Below are positions 44,403 to 52,891 of a stretch of 64,000 bases of DNA, piece by piece; positions within the stretch are counted from its first letter, which is position 1, and every line of letters begins with the position of its first letter. This DNA comes from JABDQW01 sp942492025 (GTDB lineage Bacteria; Pseudomonadota; Gammaproteobacteria; SZUA-229): positions 434,001 through 498,000 of the forward strand of contig CALODJ010000008.1 in NCBI GenBank assembly GCA_942492025.1, given 5' to 3'. The notes under the pieces were generated by a model, which saw only the letters and a program-made list of their open reading frames with translations, was not told where the DNA came from and made no database searches. Both the position numbers and the translations under genes were made by a program.

Positions 44403-44716
44403 TTAGCCCGCATTGCTCACCAGGATCACGGGAGCAGGCGCAGGATTCGTGTTCGTAAGCGCCGCTCTGGAGCGAAAAGCGTAGCCATAGCTTGGGCGAA
44501 GCGACCGTAGGGTGCGCCGTGCGCACCGAAACAGCCCAGCACACTGAAGATTCACGGCGCGCACGGCGCACCCTACGATCTCATGCAAACCAAGACCAGC
44601 CTGAACCGTGATAGGCCTGTTTGAATAACACACTGTATTTCTGATCATCTGGATACTCTTAAGTGGATTAGTGCCTTATCAGTATTCAACGCCGCCTGGT
44701 GAGAAATGCGGGTTAG
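44403..44716 (+). mobile_element. MITE-like element, family A, copy 2 (314 bp, with nested repeat)
   Basis: Flanked by TTAG at 44403-44406 and 44713-44716. It has the family A ends CCCGCATTGCTCACCAGG and CCTGGTGAGAAATGCGGG and an interior colinear with copy 1. The extra length is due to a 'gtagggtgcgc' palindrome inserted at 44507-44575. It lies 15 bp upstream of the merR start codon. Confidence 0.8.
44507..44575. repeat. REP-like palindromic element nested in MITE copy 2
   Basis: GTAGGGTGCGCCGTGCGCACC at 44507-44527 and a complementary arm ending at 44575. The surrounding sequence matches MITE copy 1 on both sides, so this palindrome arrived after the MITE. Confidence 0.8.
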
Positions 44717-44806
44717 CGGGCTAGCACTGCAAGATCACCGTCGATTGGCTGTGTTGATCACGCAAATAACCCTATCTGACGAACAAACAGCAGGAACCTT
44801 AATATC

Positions 44807-44852
44807 TAACGTTAACGTCATATATAATCTTACGTTAACGTTAAAAAGTCAA
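44807..44852 (-). promoter_or_regulatory. MerR-type promoter and operator, inverted taacgttaacgt arms
   Basis: Two perfect 12-bp arms, TAACGTTAACGT (44807-44818) and ACGTTAACGTTA (44832-44843), flank 13 nt. On the minus strand TTGACT (44852-44847) and TTATAT (44827-44822) are separated by 19 bp, with the right-hand dyad in the spacer: the over-long spacing that MerR proteins correct. The gene it most likely drives is merR at 44388. On the plus strand TATAAT (44823-44828) could also serve the methyltransferase. Confidence 0.55.
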
Positions 44853-45128
44853 GCGGCAGCAGGGCGATAGTGCGCGATGCCAGATAGACGTTTAGCCCAC
44901 CGAGTGCGCGAGTATGATACACCGCTGATATTCATTTATCTGATTGAAATTTCCAGGTATTGAAAAGGTGAGGCGTCAATCTTCGCGCAACATCCGGGCC
45001 ACAATCGAACTTTTGCAGACGATGATTTTCGGCCATAGTCCTGATGCTCAGAGAAATGAAATTTCGAGTGTATTCAAATCGCAAGGCCATTCACAAAACA
45101 TGGATGAGATTGTTTGATATTATTGCCT
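44853..45128. other. intergenic region upstream of the methyltransferase
   Basis: A 276-bp stretch in which no gene, terminator or repeat was recognised. With the MITE and operator it makes up the 740-bp gap between merR and the methyltransferase gene. Confidence 0.35.
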
Positions 45129-45905
45129 ATGGCACAGGATCACGATCAAATCATGGCTGCTTACACGGAGATTTTCGACGGACTTGATCATCTAGGGCCG
45201 GGTGATCCCGATGACACCCGCGACGTGTTGGAGATAATCCGCTCGTCCTTACGATCTGCTCCACGTGTGGCTGACTTTGGCTGTGGCGTCGGTGCCTCGA
45301 CTTTAGTGCTGGCAAAAGCGCTGCCAGCGGCTCATCTACTGGCGCTGGACTCACATGCCCCGTTTATATCAAGACTGCAATCCAGAGTGACTGGACAGGG
45401 AATGGGTGATCGCATTAATGCCGTCGTGGGTGATATGGCAGAACCGCCAGCTATGGATGGTATCCATGGTGAATTCGACCTCATCTGGTCTGAATCAGCG
45501 ATCTACGCCATGGGTCGTAACAGTGCATTCCGCCTGTGGCGGCCATTGCTGCGAACCAATGGCTGGCTGGTTTTCAGTGACATCATCTGGCAACGTGAAC
45601 CGGATAGACGCTCTACCGAGGCAGACGCGTTTTGGGGTAACGAATATCCGGAGATAACAACAGCCGACGCGATCGTAGCCGAATTAGCCACCGCTGGCTT
45701 GCGTGCGCTTGATCCAGTGAGCGCTTCCCGAAAAGCCTGGTCCAATTATTATGAACCGCTCAGAAACCGCCTGTCTCTGTTGGGTAAACGCCATGATCGT
45801 TCTCAGGCTCTGATCGGTGTAATGGCCGAACTGGAGAAGGAAATGGCGATATATGATCAGTACGGTGATGAAGTTGCTCTCGTTTTTTTCCTCGCAACTC
45901 TGTAA
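45129..45905 (+). CDS. class I SAM-dependent methyltransferase
   Basis: A 258-residue enzyme with the Rossmann SAM motif VADFGCGVGASTLVLAKALP (residues about 46-65). An acidic ribose-binding residue follows in LLALDSHAPF and motif II in NAVVGDMAEPP. The ATG at 45129 is preferred over a TTG at 45114; neither has a strong ribosome-binding site. The C-terminal third (RKAWSNYYEPLRNRLSLLG) resembles methyltransferases acting on small molecules. The substrate is unknown. It is divergent from merR across a repeat-rich region. Confidence 0.85.
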   Translation: MAQDHDQIMAAYTEIFDGLDHLGPGDPDDTRDVLEIIRSSLRSAPRVADFGCGVGASTLVLAKALPAAHLLALDSHAPFISRLQSRVTGQGMGDRINAVVGDMAEPPAMDGIHGEFDLIWSESAIYAMGRNSAFRLWRPLLRTNGWLVFSDIIWQREPDRRSTEADAFWGNEYPEITTADAIVAELATAGLRALDPVSASRKAWSNYYEPLRNRLSLLGKRHDRSQALIGVMAELEKEMAIYDQYGDEVALVFFLATL

Positions 45906-45968
45906 TACCTAACTCCCTTGCTTTCAATCAGCATGGCCGGCGCATGCGCCGGCCTTCGCCGTTCTGTT

Positions 45969-48575
45969 TTATACGGCAGCTTTTACCGCCTGCAGTTTAC
46001 CGAACGTGATGCCACCCTCCTTGACATCCACACGTATCATATCACCAGCGATATACTCACCGGTCAGCAACTGCTGGGCCAGCGGATTTTCAAGTTGATG
46101 CTGGATCGCCCGCTTCAATGGCCGTGCGCCGTACACCGGGTCGAAACCGGCCTCACCCAGTTTATCCAGGGCGGCATCGCTGACCTCCAGCGCGATGTCT
46201 TTTTCCTGCAAACGCTGACGCAGATGCTCTATCTGGATACCGGCGATCGCACGGATCTGCTCACGACCGAGTGGGTGGAATACCACGGTTTCATCGACGC
46301 GGTTGATGAACTCCGGACGGAAGTGCTGGCCAACGATATTCATCACCGCATTTTTCATGCCGTCATAATCACCGGCAACTGACATCTCCTGAATCTGGTG
46401 CGAGCCTAGATTGGACGTCATGATGATCACGGTATTTTTGAAATCGACCGTTCGTCCCTGGCTGTCGGTCAGGCGGCCATCATCGAGCACCTGCAGCAGC
46501 ACATTAAAGACATCGGGATGGGCTTTTTCAATTTCGTCGAGCAGGATCACCGAGTAGGGTTTTCGTCTGACGGCCTCGGTCAGATAACCACCCTCATCGT
46601 AGCCGACATAACCCGGGGGCGCGCCGATCAGGCGTGCCACCGAATGTTTTTCCATGTACTCGGACATATCCAGCCGCACCATCGCATCCTCGCTATCGAA
46701 CATGAACTCGGCCAGCGCCTTGGTCAGCTCGGTCTTACCGACACCGGTCGGACCGAAGAACATGAACGAGCCATTCGGGCGGTTGGGATCAGACAGGCCG
46801 GCACGTGAGCGGCGGATCGCATTGGATACCGCAATAACCGCATCCTCCTGGCCGATCACCCGTCTGCCGATCTCTTCTTCCATGCGCAGCAGCTTGTCCT
46901 GCTCACCTTCCATCATTTTGCTGACCGGTATACCGGTCCAGCGCGCCACGATCTCGGCGATTTCATCTTCCTGGACCTTGTTGCGCAGCAGCCTGTTTTC
47001 AGACTGGTCGCCCTGTTCGATCTCTGCTGCATGCTGGAGTTGCTTCTCCAGCTCGGGGATGCGCCCGTATTGCAATTCGGACATACGCGCCAGATCACCG
47101 GCTCGATGGGCCATTTCCAGCTCGAGACGTGCACGCTCGAGCTCTTCCTTGATGTTTTTCGAACCCTGCACCGCGACCTTTTCTGCGGTCCACTGCTCCT
47201 CGTAGTCGCTGTATTCGCGTTCCAGTGCCTCGATCTCCTGTTCCAACGTTTTCAGGCGTGCCTTGGTCGCCTTGTCTTCATCTTTCTTCAGGGCTTCGCG
47301 TTCGATCTTGAGTTGTATGATCCTGCGATCGAGCCGGTCCATCACCTCGGGCTTGGAATCGATTTCCATTCGTATGCGGCTGGCGGCCTCATCGACCAGG
47401 TCGATGGCCTTGTCCGGCAGTTGACGGTCGCTGATATAACGATGCGACAGGGTTGCGGCAGCAACAATGGCCGGGTCGGTGATATCGACACCGTGATGGA
47501 CTTCGTAGCGCTCTTTCAGACCACGCAGGATCGCAATGGTGTCTTCCACGGTTGGTTCATCGACCTGCACTTTCTGAAACCGGCGCTCGAGTGCGGCATC
47601 TTTTTCGATGTACTTGCGATACTCATCCAGCGTGGTCGCACCGACACAGTGCAGCTCACCGCGAGCCAGGGCCGGCTTGAGCATATTGCCTGCATCCATC
47701 GCACCTTCGGCCTTGCCGGCGCCAACCATGGTATGCAGCTCATCGATAAACAGAATAATCTGCCCTTCCTGCTTGGCGAGGTCGTTGATCACCGCTTTTA
47801 GACGCTCTTCGAATTCTCCGCGGAATTTAGCGCCAGCGATCAATGCACCCATATCCAGTGACAACAAACGTTTGTTTTTCAAACCCTCGGGCACTTCACC
47901 GTTGATAATGCGCTGAGCCAGACCTTCGACGATGGCGGTTTTACCGACACCCGGCTCGCCGATCAGCACGGGATTGTTCTTGGTTCTGCGTTGCAGCACC
48001 TGCACGGTGCGGCGTATTTCTTCATCACGGCCGATCACCGGATCGAGCTTGCCCTGCTGGGCCCGTTCGGTCAGATCGATGGTGTATTTTTCCAGCGCCT
48101 GACGTTGATCTTCCGCATTGGGATCATCTACTTTCTGGCCGCCACGAACATCGTTGATGGCCCGTTCCAGGGTGTCTTTATTCAGGTGACACGAGCGCAA
48201 TAAATCACCGATTTTGCTTTTGTCATCGATCGCAGCGAGCACAAACAGCTCACTGGAGATGTACTGATCCTTGCGCTGTTGCGCCAGTTTGTCGGTTACA
48301 TTGAGCAGGCGGCCGAGCTCATTGGATATCTGCACGTCACCCTGGGTGCCTTCAACGCGCGGCATGCGCTCCATCTCCTCGTGCAGCTTTGATACCAGCA
48401 GATCGACATTGCAACCGGTGGTAGCAAACAGGTGCCTGACAGTACTGCCGTCCTGTTCGAGCAATGCCGCCATCACGTGTATTGGCTCGATAAACTGATG
48501 ATCCCGTCCCACCGCCAGTGACTGTGCATCAGCCAGCGCCATCTGGAATTTGCTGGTGAACTTGTCCATTCGCAT
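45969..48575 (-). CDS. clpB: ATP-dependent disaggregase ClpB
   Basis: A Hsp104/ClpB protein of 868 residues that, with DnaK, rescues aggregated proteins. It has an N-domain (MRMDKFTSKFQMALADAQ) and a first AAA+ module with GEPGVGKTA. The coiled-coil middle domain falls at about residues 410-525, and the second AAA+ module has FFGPTGVGKTELTKAL. The ATG at 48575 has AGAGGG 8 nt upstream and matches the E. coli N-terminus. A sigma-32-type promoter lies just upstream. Confidence 0.97.
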   Translation of the reverse strand: MRMDKFTSKFQMALADAQSLAVGRDHQFIEPIHVMAALLEQDGSTVRHLFATTGCNVDLLVSKLHEEMERMPRVEGTQGDVQISNELGRLLNVTDKLAQQRKDQYISSELFVLAAIDDKSKIGDLLRSCHLNKDTLERAINDVRGGQKVDDPNAEDQRQALEKYTIDLTERAQQGKLDPVIGRDEEIRRTVQVLQRRTKNNPVLIGEPGVGKTAIVEGLAQRIINGEVPEGLKNKRLLSLDMGALIAGAKFRGEFEERLKAVINDLAKQEGQIILFIDELHTMVGAGKAEGAMDAGNMLKPALARGELHCVGATTLDEYRKYIEKDAALERRFQKVQVDEPTVEDTIAILRGLKERYEVHHGVDITDPAIVAAATLSHRYISDRQLPDKAIDLVDEAASRIRMEIDSKPEVMDRLDRRIIQLKIEREALKKDEDKATKARLKTLEQEIEALEREYSDYEEQWTAEKVAVQGSKNIKEELERARLELEMAHRAGDLARMSELQYGRIPELEKQLQHAAEIEQGDQSENRLLRNKVQEDEIAEIVARWTGIPVSKMMEGEQDKLLRMEEEIGRRVIGQEDAVIAVSNAIRRSRAGLSDPNRPNGSFMFFGPTGVGKTELTKALAEFMFDSEDAMVRLDMSEYMEKHSVARLIGAPPGYVGYDEGGYLTEAVRRKPYSVILLDEIEKAHPDVFNVLLQVLDDGRLTDSQGRTVDFKNTVIIMTSNLGSHQIQEMSVAGDYDGMKNAVMNIVGQHFRPEFINRVDETVVFHPLGREQIRAIAGIQIEHLRQRLQEKDIALEVSDAALDKLGEAGFDPVYGARPLKRAIQHQLENPLAQQLLTGEYIAGDMIRVDVKEGGITFGKLQAVKAAV

Positions 48576-48610
48576 GTTTATAACCCTCTGAAATGCTTTT
48601 GTTGTACCTT

Positions 48611-48638
48611 ATATAAGGCTATTCCGCGGGCTTTCAAG
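48611..48638 (-). promoter_or_regulatory. sigma-32 (heat-shock) promoter of clpB
   Basis: On the minus strand CTTGAAA (48638-48632) and CCTTATAT (48618-48611) are separated by 13 bp, close to the RpoH consensus CTTGAAA-N13-15-CCCCATnT. It lies about 36 bp upstream of the clpB start. Confidence 0.75.
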
Positions 48639-48682
48639 GCTAACTGACTAACCGCGGAGACACGAAAATAAAGACTGGCTTA

Positions 48683-48731
48683 GGAGCGACTTCAGTCGCG
48701 AATTGTTGATATTCGCGACTGAAGTCGCTCC
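48683..48731. repeat. REP-like palindrome (ggagcgacttcagtcgcgaa)
   Basis: 20-bp perfect arms at 48683-48702 and 48712-48731 with a 9-nt loop. It is the same family as 13241-13285. It is flanked on both sides by 'ccgcggagacacg' and 'cctccgcgcctctgcgg' sequences. Confidence 0.85.
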
Positions 48732-48850
48732 ACACAACAGAAATCCTCTGCACCTCCGCGCCTCTGCGGCCAACATAAAGAATTAAAAAAACAGGGCGCC
48801 TCGCTCAGCCATGGTATGACATCGCCCCATACTTCACCTACACTGCGCGC

Positions 48851-49909
48851 ATGCGCAAGACCCTGCAAAGTCGGTATTACCTGATATTCATACTGTTGAT
48901 TGTCATCAGTAATCGTACATACGGCATCGAAGAAAAATACAACACCGGCTGGCGGCTCAACCTCGATAACGACATCCTCGCCGAATCCGATCGTGACTAC
49001 ACTGGCGGGATCGCGCTGACGCTGTCCGGCAGGCGCGCGCAGGAATACCTGTTTTCTCTGGAGGGCGTACGCAACTGGCTGGATGGTCTGCTGGGCATCC
49101 ACCGACGCTACGCGCCGCAGCCACACTTTCAGTTACACAGCGTGCAGTACGGCACCATGCTGTTCACACCCGAAGACATAACCGAGCCGGCGCCGATATT
49201 CGATGACCGGCCCTACGGCAGCCTGTTTTTCATCGCCAACACCGAACTGACCGTTGCACCGTCAGACGACAAAGCCTGGTTATCGACGCTGACCTTCGGC
49301 TTTCTTGGCCTGGACGCCGCCGAATACATACAGAAAGCGATTCATGCACTCACCGATTCAGACGTCGCCAACGGCTGGGACAACCAGATCTCGTCAGGCG
49401 GCGAACCCACCTTGATGTACACCCTGTCCGTTCAGCAAAATCATATCGATCGCGTGAACAGCGCCAGGCGTCATGAGCTCAAAACGGCCTACGAAGCCAA
49501 TGCCGGCTTCAGTACCGACGTCAATGCCAGCCTGAGCTGGCGCTGGGGCCGGATCAATACGCCCTGGTGGAGCATCAACCCGCAACACGCTGAATATATC
49601 AACCTCGGTACCCCGGTTGCCGCTGGTAACGAACAGACGGGCCCGCGCGAACTCTATGTCTGGGCCGGGAGCAGCGTAAAATACCGCGTCTACAGCGCCT
49701 TGATGCAGGGGCAGTTCCGCAACAGCATCGTCAAATTCAGCAGCGACGAGGTTGAAAAGCTGCTGGCACAGGTCTGGCTCGGTGCGACCTGGGAGTTCGC
49801 CGACAACATCAGAGGCAGTTTTTTCTATCGCGCATCCAGCAAGGAATTCAAAGGGCCAAATGCGCACTATCCGGTGTGGGCCGGTCTTATCATCAGCCGG
49901 GCTTACTGA
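48851..49909 (+). CDS. LpxR-like outer-membrane lipid A deacylase (DUF2219)
   Basis: A 352-residue outer-membrane beta-barrel of the LpxR/DUF2219 family, whose characterised members remove the 3'-acyloxyacyl chain of lipid A. A signal peptide (cleavage near TYG-IE) precedes the conserved N-terminus WRLNLDNDILAESDRDYTGG, which holds the Asn-Asp pair used by LpxR. Further on are DDRPYGSLFFIANTE and NGWDNQISSGGEP. The C-terminus ends in GLIISRAY, a plausible barrel terminus. Activity on this organism's lipid A is not proven. It stands just upstream of rsxA. Confidence 0.85.
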   Translation: MRKTLQSRYYLIFILLIVISNRTYGIEEKYNTGWRLNLDNDILAESDRDYTGGIALTLSGRRAQEYLFSLEGVRNWLDGLLGIHRRYAPQPHFQLHSVQYGTMLFTPEDITEPAPIFDDRPYGSLFFIANTELTVAPSDDKAWLSTLTFGFLGLDAAEYIQKAIHALTDSDVANGWDNQISSGGEPTLMYTLSVQQNHIDRVNSARRHELKTAYEANAGFSTDVNASLSWRWGRINTPWWSINPQHAEYINLGTPVAAGNEQTGPRELYVWAGSSVKYRVYSALMQGQFRNSIVKFSSDEVEKLLAQVWLGATWEFADNIRGSFFYRASSKEFKGPNAHYPVWAGLIISRAY

Positions 49910-50051
49910 ACGTTGGGATAACGCAAGTACATGATCAGGCTCAGCATATCCCCTGTAATACTGACATATTATTAGTGGCTTATTTTGTTACACTAACCCG
50001 GATATAGCACGAACACGAAACCCGTATCATTGACACATTAGAATAACCGAA

Positions 50052-50633
50052 ATGACTGAATACGCACTGATACTTCTCAGCACCATCCTGGTGAACAATT
50101 TCGTGCTGGTAAAATTTCTCGGCCTGTGCCCGTTCATGGGCGTATCACGCAAACTGGAAACCGCAATGGGTATGGCACTGGCCACGACCTTCGTGTTGAC
50201 GCTTTCGTCGGTGTTCAGCTACCTGGTTAATCAATACATCCTGACACCGCTGGGTATCGAGTACATGCGCACTATCATGTTCATCCTCGTTATCGCCGTG
50301 GTGGTCCAGTTCACGGAGATGGTGGTGCACAAGACCAGCCCCCTGCTCTATAATGTGCTTGGTATTTTCCTGCCCCTGATTACGACCAACTGCGCCGTTC
50401 TGGGCGTTGCCCTGCTGAATGTTCAGGAACAGAACAATTTCATCCAGTCGCTGTTCTACGGCTTCGGCGCATCGGTGGGCTTCTCACTGGTACTGGTGTT
50501 GTTCTCAGCCATGCGTGAACGCCTCGCTGCGGCAGATGTTCCCGAAGTCTTCCAGGGCACATCCATTGCGCTGATCACGGCCGGTATAATGTCGCTGGCA
50601 TTCATGGGTTTTGCAGGTTTAATCAAGGTATAG
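50052..50633 (+). CDS. rsxA: electron transport complex subunit RsxA (RnfA)
   Basis: A 193-residue membrane subunit with six helices. The N-terminus MTEYALILLSTILVNNFVLV and LVKFLGLCPFMGVSRKLE contain the conserved Cys that, with RsxE, holds the intramembrane [2Fe-2S] site. First gene of the rsxABCDGE cluster. The complex moves electrons between NADH and ferredoxin or keeps SoxR reduced; which applies here is not determined. Confidence 0.96.
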   Translation: MTEYALILLSTILVNNFVLVKFLGLCPFMGVSRKLETAMGMALATTFVLTLSSVFSYLVNQYILTPLGIEYMRTIMFILVIAVVVQFTEMVVHKTSPLLYNVLGIFLPLITTNCAVLGVALLNVQEQNNFIQSLFYGFGASVGFSLVLVLFSAMRERLAAADVPEVFQGTSIALITAGIMSLAFMGFAGLIKV

Positions 50634-50649
50634 GCGCGCAGTCACACTC

Positions 50650-51210
50650 ATGATGGTTGTCGTAATAACACTGGCGATAATTGCAGCGCTGTTTGGCCTG
50701 GTTCTGGGTTATTCGGCTATACGCTTTCGTGTCGAAGGTGATCCTGTGGTCGAACAGATCGACGCCTTGTTGCCGCAAACCCAGTGCGGACAGTGCAGCT
50801 ATGCCGGCTGTCGGCCATATGCAGAAGCCATCGCCAAAGGTGAAGCCGACATCAACCAATGCCCGCCCGGTGGTGAAACCGTGATTATCGCGCTGGCTGA
50901 TTTACTGGATGTCGAAGCCAAACCGCTGAATGCCGAGCACGGCGAGGAAAAAGCGAGCCGGACGGTGGTTTACATCGATGAAGAGACCTGCATCGGCTGC
51001 ACCCTGTGCATTCAGGCCTGTCCGGTTGATGCCATACTGGGTGCCGCCAAACACATGCACACGGTGATCGAGAGCGAATGCACCGGCTGCGACCTGTGCA
51101 TCCCGCCCTGCCCGGTCGACTGTATTCACGTCAAGCCAATCCAGCCGACGCTTAACACCTGGAAATGGCGGCAGCCAGACGGCGGCTTTGCCGTACCGAG
51201 GGCTGGTTGA
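50650..51210 (+). CDS. rsxB: electron transport complex subunit RsxB (RnfB)
   Basis: A 186-residue Fe-S subunit. One N-terminal helix is followed by a 4Fe-4S domain (CGQCSYAGCRPYAEAI, then QCPPGG). Two ferredoxin clusters come next: CIGCTLCIQACPVDAI and CTGCDLCIPPCPVDCI. Two adjacent ATGs at 50650 and 50653 are both possible starts. It is 16 bp after rsxA, and the stop is 2 bp before rsxC. Confidence 0.96.
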   Translation: MMVVVITLAIIAALFGLVLGYSAIRFRVEGDPVVEQIDALLPQTQCGQCSYAGCRPYAEAIAKGEADINQCPPGGETVIIALADLLDVEAKPLNAEHGEEKASRTVVYIDEETCIGCTLCIQACPVDAILGAAKHMHTVIESECTGCDLCIPPCPVDCIHVKPIQPTLNTWKWRQPDGGFAVPRAG

Positions 51211-51212
51211 TC

Positions 51213-52886
51213 ATGAACGCAGCTGATAACTCGAACATAGTAAAAACAGAGGAAGATGTCTGGCATTTTCACGGCGGTATCAAACTGCCCGGGCACAAAC
51301 AGATGTCCACGCAGACACCGATCGCTCGTGTGCCGGCGAGCAAGCGCTATGTGATCCCACTGAACCAGCACAAAGGCGCTGAAGGTGAAATCATTGTCGC
51401 CACGGGCGATCGCGTACTCAAAGGACAGATGCTGGCGAGACCGCATGGCCTGATCAGCGCTGCCATACACGCACCCGTCTCGGGCACGGTCATTGAAATC
51501 GCGGAACATCGTTTCCCCCATCCGTCGGCGCTTCCCGGCCTCTGCATCGTCATCGAAAATGATTTTCAGAGCGAATGGATCGAACGCAAGCCTGTTGCGG
51601 GTGACTACATCAACATGTCATCGCATGACCTGCGCACCATCATACGCGATGCGGGCATCGTCGGACTGGGCGGTGCCTCATTTCCGACCGCCGTCAAACA
51701 AACTGAAGTCGGTATCGATACGCTGATCCTCAATGGCGTCGAGTGCGAACCCTATATCAGTTGTGACGACATGCTGATGCGTGAACGCGCCGATGAAATC
51801 ATCAAGGGCCTGCAGATCATCGCCCACATCATCAGGGCGAAAACCTGTGTTGTCGCGATCGAAGACAACAAACCTGAAGCGATTACCGCTGTGACCAGCG
51901 CGGTAAAGCACTCGGGCAGTAGCACCATCAAAGTTCAGAGGGTGCCGACCATCTATCCCAGCGGTGGTGAACGTCAGTTGATCAAGGTGATCACAGGCAA
52001 GGAAGTACCGGTGAATGGCCTGCCATCAGACATTCATGTGCTTTGCCATAACGTCGCGACCAGCTATGCGATATACAAGGCGGTATTTGAAGCCGAGCCA
52101 TTGATCTCACGCATCGTCACCGTGACCGGCCGCGGTGTGCAGTCACCACAGAACCTCGAAGTGGACATTGGCACGGCTATCCAGGACTGTATCGAATTCT
52201 GCGGCGGCTACAAGAAAGAAGCCCAGTCACTGATCATGGGCGGCCCGATGATGGGCCTCACGCTGGACACCGACCAGCTGCCTGTCATCAAAAGCACCAA
52301 CTGCCTGCTGGTCAGCGCGGGTATCGACATCACATTACCGAGCAGTGAAAACCATATGCCGTGCATTCGTTGTGGCAAGTGCGTCGATGTCTGTCCGGCC
52401 AACCTGCTGCCACAGCAACTGTACTGGTTCTCAGGCAGCAAACATTATGACCGCGCGATCGAATACAATCTTTTCGACTGCATCGAATGCGGCTGTTGTG
52501 CCTATGTCTGTCCGAGTCAGATACCCCTGGTACAGTATTACCGCCATGCCAAATCCGACATCTGGGAACAGGAGCGTGAACGCAAAAAATCGGATATCGC
52601 ACGTGAACGCCATGAACGCAGACTGGAACGCCTGGAAAAACAGAAACAGGAGCGTGAGGCACGCTTGAAGAAGAAACGCGAAGCGCTATCGAAAAACAAA
52701 CACAGTCGCGACACCGAGATGGAGAAGAAGAAAGCGCTGATTGCCGACGCCCTGGCGCGGGTCAAGAAAAAGAGATCAAAACAGAACATCAAGCTCAGGA
52801 ACACAGAGAACCTGACTGCAGAGCAGCAGCAAAAAATAAAGGAAGCCGACGCCCGTCGTGAACAAATGAAGCAGCAAGGCAAATAA
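51213..52886 (+). CDS. rsxC: electron transport complex subunit RsxC (RnfC)
   Basis: The NADH/FMN-binding peripheral subunit, 557 residues from the ATG at 51213. The flavin-binding glycine region is GIVGLGGASFPTAVK, and the NADH-dehydrogenase-like core contains LNGVECEPYISCDD. Two 4Fe-4S motifs are CIRCGKCVDVCPANLLP and CIECGCCAYVCPSQIPLV. The highly charged C-terminal coiled coil (about residues 450-557) is shorter than the long Ala-rich tail of E. coli RsxC. Confidence 0.96.
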   Translation: MNAADNSNIVKTEEDVWHFHGGIKLPGHKQMSTQTPIARVPASKRYVIPLNQHKGAEGEIIVATGDRVLKGQMLARPHGLISAAIHAPVSGTVIEIAEHRFPHPSALPGLCIVIENDFQSEWIERKPVAGDYINMSSHDLRTIIRDAGIVGLGGASFPTAVKQTEVGIDTLILNGVECEPYISCDDMLMRERADEIIKGLQIIAHIIRAKTCVVAIEDNKPEAITAVTSAVKHSGSSTIKVQRVPTIYPSGGERQLIKVITGKEVPVNGLPSDIHVLCHNVATSYAIYKAVFEAEPLISRIVTVTGRGVQSPQNLEVDIGTAIQDCIEFCGGYKKEAQSLIMGGPMMGLTLDTDQLPVIKSTNCLLVSAGIDITLPSSENHMPCIRCGKCVDVCPANLLPQQLYWFSGSKHYDRAIEYNLFDCIECGCCAYVCPSQIPLVQYYRHAKSDIWEQERERKKSDIARERHERRLERLEKQKQEREARLKKKREALSKNKHSRDTEMEKKKALIADALARVKKKRSKQNIKLRNTENLTAEQQQKIKEADARREQMKQQGK

Positions 52887-52891
52887 CCCCG

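Noticed and set aside
43924..44571. Longer MerR reading from 44571
   Set aside because: The extra 61 residues are encoded by MITE sequence; the canonical MerR N-terminus begins at 44388.
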